Origin: JAEYFP01 sp047602645
GTDB lineage: Bacteria > Bacillota > Clostridia > Lachnospirales > Lachnospiraceae
Direction: 5' to 3'
Length of the DNA stretch: 31,382 nt
NCBI GenBank assembly: GCA_047602645.1
Contig: JASGGU010000044.1
Span: 1-31,382, forward strand
Part shown: positions 23,140-30,357 of the stretch, piece by piece
How the letters are laid out: every line of letters begins with the position of its first letter
Numbering within the stretch: the stretch's first letter is position 1
Notes under the pieces: generated by a model
Told to the model about the DNA's origin: nothing
Seen by the model: only the letters and a program-made list of their open reading frames with translations
The model's database searches: none
Translations under genes and position numbers: made by a program

Positions 23140-24369
23140 ATGGATGATAAAATTATATTTCATATTGATGTCAATTCCGCTTATTTAAGCTGGAGCGCAG
23201 TGGAACGTCTGAAAGACGATCCTTCTTTCGACTTGCGCAAAATCCCTTCCGTTATCGGCGGCGACAGAAGCAGCCGGCATGGCATCGTGCTGGCAAAATC
23301 AATTCCCGCCAAGGCTTATCATATTGAAACGGCCGAAACGATCGCGAGTGCGCTTAATAAGTGTCCGTCCCTTTTTATCGCGGAACCGAATCACGCACTT
23401 TACGAGCAGTACAGTAAACGGCTGATGGACTTCCTTTATACGATCAGCCCCGATGTCGAAAAACTCAGCATTGATGAATGCTTTATGGATTTTACCCCAA
23501 TTACGGAAAAATATTCCTCTTACCTGAAGGCAGCCCAGCTCATCAAAAACACGATCCGGGACCAATTCGGCTACACGGTCAACATCGGTATTTCTTCCAA
23601 GCGAGCGCTTGCGAAGATGGCCTCGGACTTTGAAAAGCCCGACAAAATTCACACGCTCTTTCCGGATGAGCTTCAAAAAAAGCTCTGGCCGCTGTCGGTC
23701 AAGGAGCTTTATATGTGCGGCAGATCCAGTGTAAACAGCTTGAAAAATCTGGAGATCTTTACAATCGGAGACCTCGCCCGAACAGACCCGGCCATTCTGG
23801 TTTCCCATTTAAAGAGTCATGGGCGGCTGTTGTGGGAATATGCAAACGGTATTGACGATACGAGTGTCTCCTCCGAGCAGGAGCAGCTAAAAGGGATCGG
23901 CAATTCCACAACCCTTGCAAAGGACGCCGTGACATTTGAGGATGCGCGGCCTGTACTTTTAAGACTTGCCGATACGGTTGCCGGGCGGCTCCGCGAGGAC
24001 GGCCGGCATGCCGGCGTCATCACTGTGGAAATCAAATATGCGGACTTTACGAGCTTCTCGCACCAAAAACAATTTGATATCCCCGTCAGCACAAGCCGAA
24101 GCATCTATGAAGCCGGCGTAGAGCTTTACCAAAGGCTCTGGAACGGAAATCCGGTGCGCCTGATCGGAATTCGAACCGCCAAGCTTGTTGATATTCAGAC
24201 CCCCGTGCAGCTAAACCTGTTTGATTACGGCTGGGAAAATAAAAAACAATCGGAAAAGCAGGAGCGACTCGATTCGGCTTTGGATACAATCCGGCAAAAA
24301 TACGGCAAGCAGGCAATCATCCGCGGCAGCCAGCTTTCTGCTGACAGAGGCAAAGATAAATCCACTTAA
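23140..24369 (+). CDS. dinB: Y-family DNA polymerase IV (DinB)
   Basis: 409 aa from ATG 23140, with AAGGTGA 5-6 nt upstream (an ATG at 23092 is in frame but lies upstream of the likely transcription start). Translesion polymerase. Palm residues: D10 in FHIDVNSAYLSW, and SIDECFMD with its acidic pair; Y15 is at the steric-gate position. Little-finger domain from ~230. A beta-clamp binding motif, QLNLF (in PVQLNLFDY), lies near residue 365. It converges on the GGDEF gene with only 8 bp between stops and no obvious terminator. Confidence 0.93.
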   Translation: MDDKIIFHIDVNSAYLSWSAVERLKDDPSFDLRKIPSVIGGDRSSRHGIVLAKSIPAKAYHIETAETIASALNKCPSLFIAEPNHALYEQYSKRLMDFLYTISPDVEKLSIDECFMDFTPITEKYSSYLKAAQLIKNTIRDQFGYTVNIGISSKRALAKMASDFEKPDKIHTLFPDELQKKLWPLSVKELYMCGRSSVNSLKNLEIFTIGDLARTDPAILVSHLKSHGRLLWEYANGIDDTSVSSEQEQLKGIGNSTTLAKDAVTFEDARPVLLRLADTVAGRLREDGRHAGVITVEIKYADFTSFSHQKQFDIPVSTSRSIYEAGVELYQRLWNGNPVRLIGIRTAKLVDIQTPVQLNLFDYGWENKKQSEKQERLDSALDTIRQKYGKQAIIRGSQLSADRGKDKST

Positions 24370-24377
24370 CCGGATAT

Positions 24378-25466
24378 CTACAAGGGCGCCGCATACCGGA
24401 AGGAGTTTTTGCCTGCTGATTTTGCTTGATAAAGAGCGCTATCCGCCTGCTCAATCAGCGATGTTCCGTCCACAGTCGTTTCCGGATAAGAAGAAAGACC
24501 GATGGAAACGGTAATTTTGTGTGTTATCCCGGATCCGGAGAGGTATTCATGCTGTTCAATACTTCTGCGAAGCCGCTCCGCAACCTTCTTAGCCTTTTCC
24601 ATATTACAGTCAATCAGCAGAACAGTAAATTCATCCCCACCTCTGCGTGATACGATGTCAGTACTCTTGCATACACTAAGCAGAATGCGAGCCACATTCT
24701 TCAGCACCTTATCACCCTCAAGGTGACCGTAGGTATCATTAATTTGTTTAAAATCATCGATATCTACATACATTACGGAAAGGTGCTCTTTTTTTTCTTC
24801 CGCAGCTTTCACGGAGTTTCGAAAAGCTTCCTGCATATCCCTTAAATTAGAAATTCCTGTGAGGTAATCTGTTTTTGCTTCTTCTGCTATCCGTTCACGT
24901 TCTATATTTGCTGCTAACAACACGCGCAGAAGATGATAGAGTCCGAAACTAATACTCACAATCCCTATAAAATAAATGGTCATGACGATCCAGAATACAG
25001 CAGGGTCCAATAATAAAGCCGACACAGCAGCGACGATGACAAATAACAGTAAAACGGAGTAAATCCATTTATAACTCATTTTGATTGGAAGGCGGGATAT
25101 TGGTATACATCCTGCTCCAATGATCATCGCAACAATCACTGCCGAAATCGATGCGATATTTAGTCCAAAATAGGCAATACGAAAGAAACTGATAATAACA
25201 GCAGCAGTCATCGCTGAAAGAGGAGAATAGTAGAGTGCCATTATAATAATCGGTATTAAGCGAAAATCAATAATTTGAGTTGGCGTAATATTGACGCCGA
25301 ATATCATCAGGATACATCCAAGCGTTCCGGCCAGCGAACCGTTCAGCAGACTTTCCCCTGCCTTTTGAGAAGGGCAGAGAAACCTTTTCAAAAATGTATT
25401 ACTCAAGGAAACTGCGGCAATTAAAATACATGCGTTTATAAATAGATCGTGAACAATCTGAGTCAT
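24378..25466 (-). CDS. Membrane diguanylate cyclase (5TMR-LYT-like sensor + GGDEF)
   Basis: 362 aa. Residues ~5-185 contain about six hydrophobic segments in the style of the 5TM LytS/YhcK sensor (IDFRLIPIIIMALYYSPLSA, FFRIAYFGLN). The GGDEF domain follows (~195-362): DYLTGISNLR, VMYVDIDDFKQINDTYGH, and R-R-GGDEF at 276-280, an active-site sequence that should make c-di-GMP. The inhibitory I-site, normally RxxD five residues before GGDEF, reads K267-S-T-D270, so feedback inhibition may be weakened. ATG 25466 has GGGGGA about 7 nt upstream. With the HD-GYP gene it gives the window one synthase and one hydrolase of the same messenger. Confidence 0.92.
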   Translation of the reverse strand: MTQIVHDLFINACILIAAVSLSNTFLKRFLCPSQKAGESLLNGSLAGTLGCILMIFGVNITPTQIIDFRLIPIIIMALYYSPLSAMTAAVIISFFRIAYFGLNIASISAVIVAMIIGAGCIPISRLPIKMSYKWIYSVLLLFVIVAAVSALLLDPAVFWIVMTIYFIGIVSISFGLYHLLRVLLAANIERERIAEEAKTDYLTGISNLRDMQEAFRNSVKAAEEKKEHLSVMYVDIDDFKQINDTYGHLEGDKVLKNVARILLSVCKSTDIVSRRGGDEFTVLLIDCNMEKAKKVAERLRRSIEQHEYLSGSGITHKITVSIGLSSYPETTVDGTSLIEQADSALYQAKSAGKNSFRYAAPL

Positions 25467-25520
25467 ATGTAATCCCCCTGTTAAATGTTAAGCAATGAGA
25501 TCCTTCCGGCTTGTGCCAGT

Positions 25521-25529
25521 AGTATAGCA
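25521..25529 (-). promoter_or_regulatory. Extended -10 promoter of the diguanylate cyclase
   Basis: Minus-strand TGC then TATACT (25521-25526 for the hexamer). The expected -35 falls within the flavin reductase terminator and is poor. Confidence 0.45.
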
Positions 25530-25530
25530 T

Positions 25531-25566
25531 AAAACAAAAGAGTCTGCTCACAGACCCTTTTGTTTT
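25531..25566 (-). terminator. Terminator overlapping the end of the flavin reductase gene
   Basis: Near-perfect 16-bp stem 25531-25546 with 25551-25566 (AAAACAAAAG arms, one mismatch), 4-nt loop. The stop codon (25548-25550) lies in the loop, so the last codons form one arm. Confidence 0.8.
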
Positions 25567-26135
25567 CTATTTGACTTTTCTTTTTTCACACTGTAGCCAA
25601 AGCTGCCGAGCAGGCTGCCGATACCGTAATATTCACCGTGGGAATATACGATCGGACGGGAATCCGAAAGCCTGAACTTCTGTCCGACCATATAGGAATC
25701 CTCCACATGTACGGCGAGTACCTTGGCCAAAAACATATGATGACTTCCAAGCTCTTCTGTTTTTATTACCCGGCATTCGATGTTCACCGGACTATCCTGC
25801 AAAAGCAGACAGGAAACCTTTGACGCCGGCTGCGTCCTGAGATTCATCTCCCTAAATTTATTGACATCTCTTCCCGACTTCACTCCGCAATAATCGACAG
25901 CACATGTCATACTTTCCGTCGTCAGGTTAATCACAAATTCACCGGTCTCACGAATCATATGATAAGAATGGCGTTCGGGACGAACAGATACGGATACCAT
26001 CGGCGGATTCGTACAAACCGTGCCTGCCCAGGCTGCGGTAAAGACATTATCCTCCCCCTCTTTGCCGCACACACTGATCAGCACGGCCGGCAGTGGATAA
26101 AGCATATTGCCCGGCTTCCATTCTATTTTTCCCAT
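25548..26135 (-). CDS. Flavin reductase-like FMN-binding protein (flavoredoxin type)
   Basis: 195 aa. Split-barrel flavin reductase-like fold: MLYPLPAVLISV, then FTAAWAGTVCTNPPMVSVSVRPERHSY and TGEFVINLTTESM, which surround the FMN phosphate and ring in the family. Members reduce flavin or act as flavoredoxins in electron transfer; the partner cannot be read here. Cysteines in VCGKEG, VCTNP, TCAVDYCG and VSCLL are not a known cluster. ATG 26135 directly follows the upstream stop (TGA-ATG), so it is translated with the tail-anchored gene. Its last six codons form the arm of the terminator. Confidence 0.88.
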   Translation of the reverse strand: MGKIEWKPGNMLYPLPAVLISVCGKEGEDNVFTAAWAGTVCTNPPMVSVSVRPERHSYHMIRETGEFVINLTTESMTCAVDYCGVKSGRDVNKFREMNLRTQPASKVSCLLLQDSPVNIECRVIKTEELGSHHMFLAKVLAVHVEDSYMVGQKFRLSDSRPIVYSHGEYYGIGSLLGSFGYSVKKEKSNRKQKGL

Positions 26136-26891
26136 TCAGATGACCCCGAAAATATAAGCCGCCAGCAACCCGATATTGACGATGGACAGCACGATTGAAA
26201 TAATGGTAAATACCTTCAAGGTGCCGAGACTTTTCTTTGTCTGCTCAACGGTCTGCGCACCCTGCTCTGTAACAACCGCCTGCACATTTCGATAGCACTT
26301 GACATTTTCCTTGTGCACATGGTCTTCCATATTTTTAAAATAAACATCAATTTCTTCCATATTCAAAGAAGCTTCCTCTGCCGAAGGTTCCGCCAAAACT
26401 TTTCTGGATGCTGCAATCTCCTGTCTGACCATGTTTAATAGGGTAGTATTTCCAAGTACCGCCTGCATGATCTCTTCTTTTGCCGTACTGTCCACCGACG
26501 GTACGTGCACGGGTGCGGGTGTCTGCGCCGGTGTACGCGCCTGTTCCGACAAATCAACCCTGATATCGTTTAAAAGTTCCGTATGATGACGGATCATTTC
26601 TGCACTTTTATCGAGAATTTCCGTATTTTCATCCAAGGCCTGCAATAACTCCTTTCCGATTGCAGCCCTTTCATCCTTCGCCTCGTCAAAAAAATCGCTG
26701 ATGATTTCAAGCTGCTTTGTATTGCTCTTATCAATCACTTCGGTAACCACTTTTATGCCGGAGCCGTCGAAGTTTCCTGCTGCCGTGCTTCTCTGGCTTC
26801 TTTCGTATCTATCCGCACCGCTTCTATCCAAGCCGCCTCTTTCCGAGGAACGCTCAAATCTTCCGCTAAGCCTTTCTCTAAATCCGTCCAT
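26136..26891 (-). CDS. Tail-anchored coiled-coil protein of unknown function
   Basis: 251 aa from ATG 26891 (GGAGG 5 nt upstream; ATG 26903 has no site). No family recognised. The first ~45 residues are rich in Arg, Ser and Gly (RERLSGRFERSSERGG) and probably disordered. Then a long amphipathic alpha-helical region (~50-200: VIDKSNTKQLEIISDFFDEA, GKELLQALDENTEILDKSAEMI) is interrupted by a Pro/Ala linker near 120-130 (ARTPAQTPAPVHVP). One C-terminal membrane helix (~232-249, FTIISIVLSIVNIGLLAAYIF) ends the protein, the pattern of a tail-anchored scaffold with its bulk in the cytosol. It is followed with no gap by the flavin reductase gene. Confidence 0.75.
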   Translation of the reverse strand: MDGFRERLSGRFERSSERGGLDRSGADRYERSQRSTAAGNFDGSGIKVVTEVIDKSNTKQLEIISDFFDEAKDERAAIGKELLQALDENTEILDKSAEMIRHHTELLNDIRVDLSEQARTPAQTPAPVHVPSVDSTAKEEIMQAVLGNTTLLNMVRQEIAASRKVLAEPSAEEASLNMEEIDVYFKNMEDHVHKENVKCYRNVQAVVTEQGAQTVEQTKKSLGTLKVFTIISIVLSIVNIGLLAAYIFGVI

Positions 26892-26926
26892 ACCTACCTC
26901 CATTTTTCATGAGACTATTTTTTTAC

Positions 26927-26955
26927 ATTTTATCACCATTTCTCCACGATTACAA
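26927..26955 (-). promoter_or_regulatory. Promoter of the tail-anchored protein / flavin reductase pair
   Basis: TTGTAA (26950-26955, 4 of 6), 17-bp spacer, TAAAAT (26927-26932, 5 of 6), 35 bp before the start codon. Confidence 0.6.
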
Positions 26956-27130
26956 GCACTTCCCTATTTGTGCAATCTGTATAATTCCATGATTTATTCA
27001 TTTTTATTTTTGTAAATATTAACTATTCTTTCACATGTTGTTCATACTTTATTCATATATTATTGCTAAACTATAATTAGTTTCAAAAGGAAATAACAAA
27101 TGTTTGTTAGATAAATTTTTTCATAATATT

Positions 27131-27157
27131 GCCCAGGTGATTCTCATCCACCTGGGC
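27131..27157 (-). terminator. Hairpin after the RelQ-type gene
   Basis: GCCCAGGTG (27131-27139) with CACCTGGGC (27149-27157), perfect 9-bp stem, 9-nt loop, 10 bp past the gene's stop. The following minus-strand sequence is AT-rich but not a clean T-run, so it is a likely rather than certain terminator. Confidence 0.55.
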
Positions 27158-27167
27158 ACTCCTCATT

Positions 27168-27866
27168 TTATACGATCTGCTTTGCTCTTTCTTCTTCCAG
27201 TCCTTCTTTTTTTTCAGCTTCCTGTTTTTCGACTGCCTGCTGAATCTCCTCATTCAGGGAAAGCATCTTTTCATCCAGCTCCGAAACCATCTTTGCACAT
27301 TCATACAGCTCTCGCTTGATATGCTCCGGCGCATTCTTGTCGAATTTATAATTCATCTTATGCTCCAGACTCGCCCAAAAATCCATCGCAACCGTGCGAA
27401 TCTGGATCTCAACTTTTGTGTCGACGACGCTGTCCGACAAATAAATCGGAACAGAGACAAGCATATGATAGCTCTTATAGCCGCTCTCCTTTGGCGCCTG
27501 AATATAGTCCTTTACGGAAATCACCTTGATATCACTCTGATTGCGCAGCATTTCCGCAATTCGATAAATATCGGAAGTAAAGGAACAAATAATTCTGATT
27601 CCGGCAATGTCGTTTACATACTTGACCATGTTTTCAATGGTAGACTCATAGCCCCGTTTTTTCAGCTTTTTTACGATGCTTTCCGGGGTTTTGATTCTTG
27701 ACTTGATATGCTCTATCGGATTGTACTGGTGGATATGCTGGAACTCGTCATTTAAAATCTCAAGCTTTGTCCCAATCTCCTTAAGCGCAGAATTGTACAG
27801 CAGAATAATAGTCTGCCAACTGTCTACCTCTTCCGAACCTTTTACTTTAAATTCCAATGAATTCAC
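27168..27866 (-). CDS. relQ: Small alarmone synthetase, RelQ/SAS1-type GTP pyrophosphokinase
   Basis: 232 aa, without the HD hydrolase, TGS and ACT domains of long RSH proteins. It makes (p)ppGpp. RelA/SpoT synthetase marks: HIKSRIKTPESIVKKLKKRG (ATP/GTP contacts), DIAGIRIICSF with catalytic-domain D86, PKESGYKSYHMLV, and EIQIRTVAMDFWASLEHKMNYK with E153 and H169. A Glu/Lys-rich C-terminal helix follows. No ATG fits the start: the frame opens with GTG 27866, where GGAG is only 1 nt away, or TTG 27857, where the same GGAG is 10 nt away. The promoter has an extended TGG-TATAAT -10. A short hydrophilic C-terminus suggests a soluble tetramer, as in RelQ. Confidence 0.92.
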   Translation of the reverse strand: MNSLEFKVKGSEEVDSWQTIILLYNSALKEIGTKLEILNDEFQHIHQYNPIEHIKSRIKTPESIVKKLKKRGYESTIENMVKYVNDIAGIRIICSFTSDIYRIAEMLRNQSDIKVISVKDYIQAPKESGYKSYHMLVSVPIYLSDSVVDTKVEIQIRTVAMDFWASLEHKMNYKFDKNAPEHIKRELYECAKMVSELDEKMLSLNEEIQQAVEKQEAEKKEGLEEERAKQIV

Positions 27867-27939
27867 ACTCCAATGATTGATTACCTGTGTTTATTTTTCT
27901 TTGGAAAAAACAGAAATCCTTCTCTGTTTTTATGATTTT

Positions 27940-27948
27940 ATTATACCA
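27940..27948 (-). promoter_or_regulatory. Extended -10 promoter of the RelQ-type gene
   Basis: TATAAT (27940-27945) with TGG upstream. A 12-bp palindrome CATTGTACAATG (27961-27972) covers the -35 region. Confidence 0.6.
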
Positions 27949-28069
27949 TAAATTTCCGATCATTGTACAATGTTAATAAAATTTTAATAAGAATTATACG
28001 AAGATTTATGTTATGATGAAGCAAAATCATTTGCCGGCAAAAATCATTTTACAATTCGGGAGGAATTCC

Positions 28070-28336
28070 ATGTTTCGTTTATGGGCTAGAATTTTCAAGG
28101 ACAATCGCATGCTGCGGGACACTGTCATCTGCAACGATACAGAGGTAACGCGGACACATAAAGTATTTGCTGCAATTGAGGATATTTGCTATGAATTTGA
28201 CCTAAGCAAGCCGATCTGGCTGGATTCCACAGCAGAAGAATTCAGGTGTCATTCCAAGACTCGCTTTTCACAGGATAATTTTATCGATACCATCGACTTT
28301 GATTATCTGGAAATACAAATCATAGAGGAGGGATAA
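28070..28336 (+). CDS. Small conserved hypothetical protein, 88 aa
   Basis: 88 aa from ATG 28070, with GGGAGG 7 nt upstream (an upstream in-frame ATG at 28013 has none). No family recognised. It is soluble, with a basic start (MFRLWARIFKDNRM) and an acidic C-terminal half (DTIDFDYLEIQIIEEG), and mixes beta and alpha segments. W54 in KPIWLDSTAEEF and C64 are possible conserved positions. It diverges from relQ and converges on the TrhA gene, sharing a terminator with it; its stop codon lies in the hairpin loop. Confidence 0.75.
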   Translation: MFRLWARIFKDNRMLRDTVICNDTEVTRTHKVFAAIEDICYEFDLSKPIWLDSTAEEFRCHSKTRFSQDNFIDTIDFDYLEIQIIEEG

Positions 28337-28351
28337 CCGCCTCTATGATTT
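28317..28351. terminator. Bidirectional terminator between the 88-aa gene and the TrhA gene
   Basis: Perfect 12-bp stem, 28317-28328 with 28340-28351 (AAATCATAGAGG/CCTCTATGATTT), 11-nt loop containing the stop codon (28334-28336) of the 88-aa gene. T-rich on both flanks, it can serve both converging genes. Confidence 0.75.
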
Positions 28352-28355
28352 CGTA

Positions 28356-29009
28356 TTACATATTCGCGACATAGACATACATAAAAATGAAATGGCAGAA
28401 ACTGCCGGCCAGAACGAATAAATGGAAAATTTCATGGGAGCCGAAATTAACATGTCGGCTGTTAAAAATCGGAAGTTTTAATGCATAGATGATGCCGCCT
28501 ACCGTATACAGAAGCCCTCCTGTCAGAAGCCAGGTAAACGCTGCCGCAGGGAGGAGATTCCACAACGGAACAAAAGCAAATACACAAGTCCATCCCATTC
28601 CGATATACAGCACGGACGAAATCCATTTCGGACAAGTCACCCAGAATGCCTTGAACAAAATACCGGCAAGGGCAATTCCCCACACCGCGCAGAACATGGC
28701 CGTACCTATCGGACCTTTTAGTACAATCAGACATACAGGCGTATAAGAGCCCGCAATTAATATAAAAATCATCATATGGTCAATCTTGCGGAATACCTTA
28801 ATGACAGAAGCCCGCAGCCTGACAGAATGATAGGTGGTACTTGCCGAATAGAGCAAAAACATGCTCATAACAAAAACCGCCATCGCCGCCGCGTTGACCG
28901 CACTGGTCCGAGCTGCTCTCGCAATTAGCGGCAATGCCGCCGCAACCGAAAAAATGACTCCTATAAAATGGGTAATTGCGCTGCCCGGTTCTCTTATTTT
29001 TTGTAACAT
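28356..29009 (-). CDS. trhA: TrhA / hemolysin III family (PAQR) membrane protein
   Basis: 217 aa with about seven membrane helices. Family marks: an N-terminal EPGSAITHFIGVIFSV, STTYHSV in helix 2 and FRKIDHMMIF in helix 3, and the C-terminal HEIFHLFVLAGSFCHF, giving the three His and one Asp/Ser that bind a metal within the membrane in PAQR proteins. TrhA/YqfA affects membrane-fluidity control in Escherichia coli, while 'hemolysin III' is an older label; the role here is not known. ATG 29009 has GGAG upstream. It ends in a terminator shared with the 88-aa gene. Confidence 0.92.
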   Translation of the reverse strand: MLQKIREPGSAITHFIGVIFSVAAALPLIARAARTSAVNAAAMAVFVMSMFLLYSASTTYHSVRLRASVIKVFRKIDHMMIFILIAGSYTPVCLIVLKGPIGTAMFCAVWGIALAGILFKAFWVTCPKWISSVLYIGMGWTCVFAFVPLWNLLPAAAFTWLLTGGLLYTVGGIIYALKLPIFNSRHVNFGSHEIFHLFVLAGSFCHFIFMYVYVANM

Positions 29010-29134
29010 AACAGCTTCTCCTTTCTATCATTACTACTTCATGTAGTTTTTAATACTACTTATTGTTAATATTATATTACTACACCTTGTTTAAATGTGC
29101 AAGTCGTTTTTTTATTAATTCTTGGAGGTTTTTT

Positions 29135-29437
29135 ATGAAAGGCTATACTTACATACTGGAATGCAGCGACAAATCGCTGTATACGGGCTGGACAAATGAT
29201 TTACAGAAGCGTCTTGAGGCCCATAATGCCGGAACGGCCTCCAAATATACGAGGGCACGCCGCCCGGTTACGCTCGTCTATTACGAAGAATTCCTGACCA
29301 GGGAGGCGGCCATGAAGCGTGAATATGCAATCAAGCAGCTTTCTGCCATTCAAAAAAGAAAGCTGCTTGATTTACCGAAAAACCTGCTGTCTGCAGATTT
29401 TGCGCCTGCCGGCTGTCCCTGCAGTAGTGCGGAATAA
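29135..29437 (+). CDS. GIY-YIG nuclease-family protein (YhbQ/UPF0213-type)
   Basis: 100 aa, the usual size of single-domain GIY-YIG proteins. The fold's first motif appears as YTYILECSDKSLYTGWT (T-G-W in place of YIG), then catalytic-type R26 in KRLEAHNAG and the helix TREAAMKREYAIK with the usual Glu near residue 64. ATG 29135 has GGAGG 8 nt upstream; a longer frame from 29063 has no site. It ends 4 bp from the spoIIQ stop, with no terminator. Family members are thought to nick DNA in repair; the specific role is unknown. Confidence 0.9.
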   Translation: MKGYTYILECSDKSLYTGWTNDLQKRLEAHNAGTASKYTRARRPVTLVYYEEFLTREAAMKREYAIKQLSAIQKRKLLDLPKNLLSADFAPAGCPCSSAE

Positions 29438-29441
29438 TAAC

Positions 29442-30284
29442 TTATTGCAGATATCCCATCGGATTCACCGTCGCATCACCATGCTGCAATTTCAAATACA
29501 AATTGCTTCCTTCCACACTATAATACTTTGTCGGTGTATTCACATAGCCGATGACATCTCCGGCCTCTACGACCTGACCGGCTGATACTGCCAAATCCTT
29601 GAGTTGTCCATAGGTTACCTTGTAATCATTTCCAAGATCCATCACCATCGTCGTTCCGATATCCGACTTCTCTTCGATATTGACAACCTGACCCCTTCGC
29701 ACCGCAGTTACAGGGGTACTTTCCGCTGCCTGAATGATGATTGCCGGATTGTATTTGTACTGGTTCAGCGTCGCAAAATAAATGCTCTTATCCATGCTGT
29801 AATTCATAATGACATTCCCGGCAAGAGGCCAGCTTAGCTTATCTCCTTCCGCAAAGCTTAAGCTCACCGGCTGGGTAATCGCCTCAGCCACTTCAAGCTC
29901 CTGCTCATCCTCCGTTTGTCCGGTCTGGTCTTCGACAACAATCCGATCAGCCGTGTTCTGCGCCTCTTCTTCCTCTGCGACGGTATCGCTTGCCGGATTT
30001 ACTTCATCCGTTGCGTCCATTACGTTATCCCAGCCGAAGATATCCTCGTTAGAGAAATTTTCCGCTTTCGCATTTTGGGATTCCACTGCTTTTTTATCAA
30101 TTTCTGCAATTTCCCTTTCCGAATCTTCAATATCCGTCAGATCAACGATGTAGCCCTCCGAATGAGAACGCTCCCACTCATAGCTGTAAATTCCGGTAAG
30201 TGCCGCCCCGCTCACAATGCAGACTGCCGCCGCAATCAAATACTGCTTTTTTATATTTCGTTTTTTACCATTACTATTTTTCAT
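29442..30284 (-). CDS. spoIIQ: SpoIIQ-like degenerate M23 protein
   Basis: 280 aa from ATG 30284, with GAGGTGA 7 nt upstream. One membrane helix (~13-33, QYLIAAAVCIVSGAALTGIY), a long acidic linker (~40-155), and a C-terminal M23/LytM-like domain (~165-280: PVTAVRRGQVVNIEE, VEAGDVIGYVN). SpoIIQ binds SpoIIIAH in the mother cell to form the engulfment channel. Its place 73 bp downstream of spoIID supports the call. The M23 metal ligands are gone: YGQ for YGH, and NLYLK where HLHFE is expected, so it is structural, not enzymatic. Expected sigma-F control was not confirmed. Confidence 0.82.
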   Translation of the reverse strand: MKNSNGKKRNIKKQYLIAAAVCIVSGAALTGIYSYEWERSHSEGYIVDLTDIEDSEREIAEIDKKAVESQNAKAENFSNEDIFGWDNVMDATDEVNPASDTVAEEEEAQNTADRIVVEDQTGQTEDEQELEVAEAITQPVSLSFAEGDKLSWPLAGNVIMNYSMDKSIYFATLNQYKYNPAIIIQAAESTPVTAVRRGQVVNIEEKSDIGTTMVMDLGNDYKVTYGQLKDLAVSAGQVVEAGDVIGYVNTPTKYYSVEGSNLYLKLQHGDATVNPMGYLQ

Positions 30285-30357
30285 TATAATCACCTCACTC
30301 TTAGGTTTTCCTAAAACAAAAGGATTATTCAGAGTTCGGCAACAATTTGTATGAAAT

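Noticed and set aside
27072..27157. Small plus-strand RNA starting from TATAAT at 27072 and ending at the hairpin 27131-27157
   Set aside because: No -35 is present at the right distance and no T-run follows the hairpin on the plus strand; the hairpin is better read as the end of the RelQ-type transcript.
30302..30330. Sigma-F-like promoter for spoIIQ (GAATA, 14 bp, GGAAAACCTA)
   Set aside because: The transcript would begin within the ribosome binding site, and the -10 differs at a key position; not good enough to annotate.
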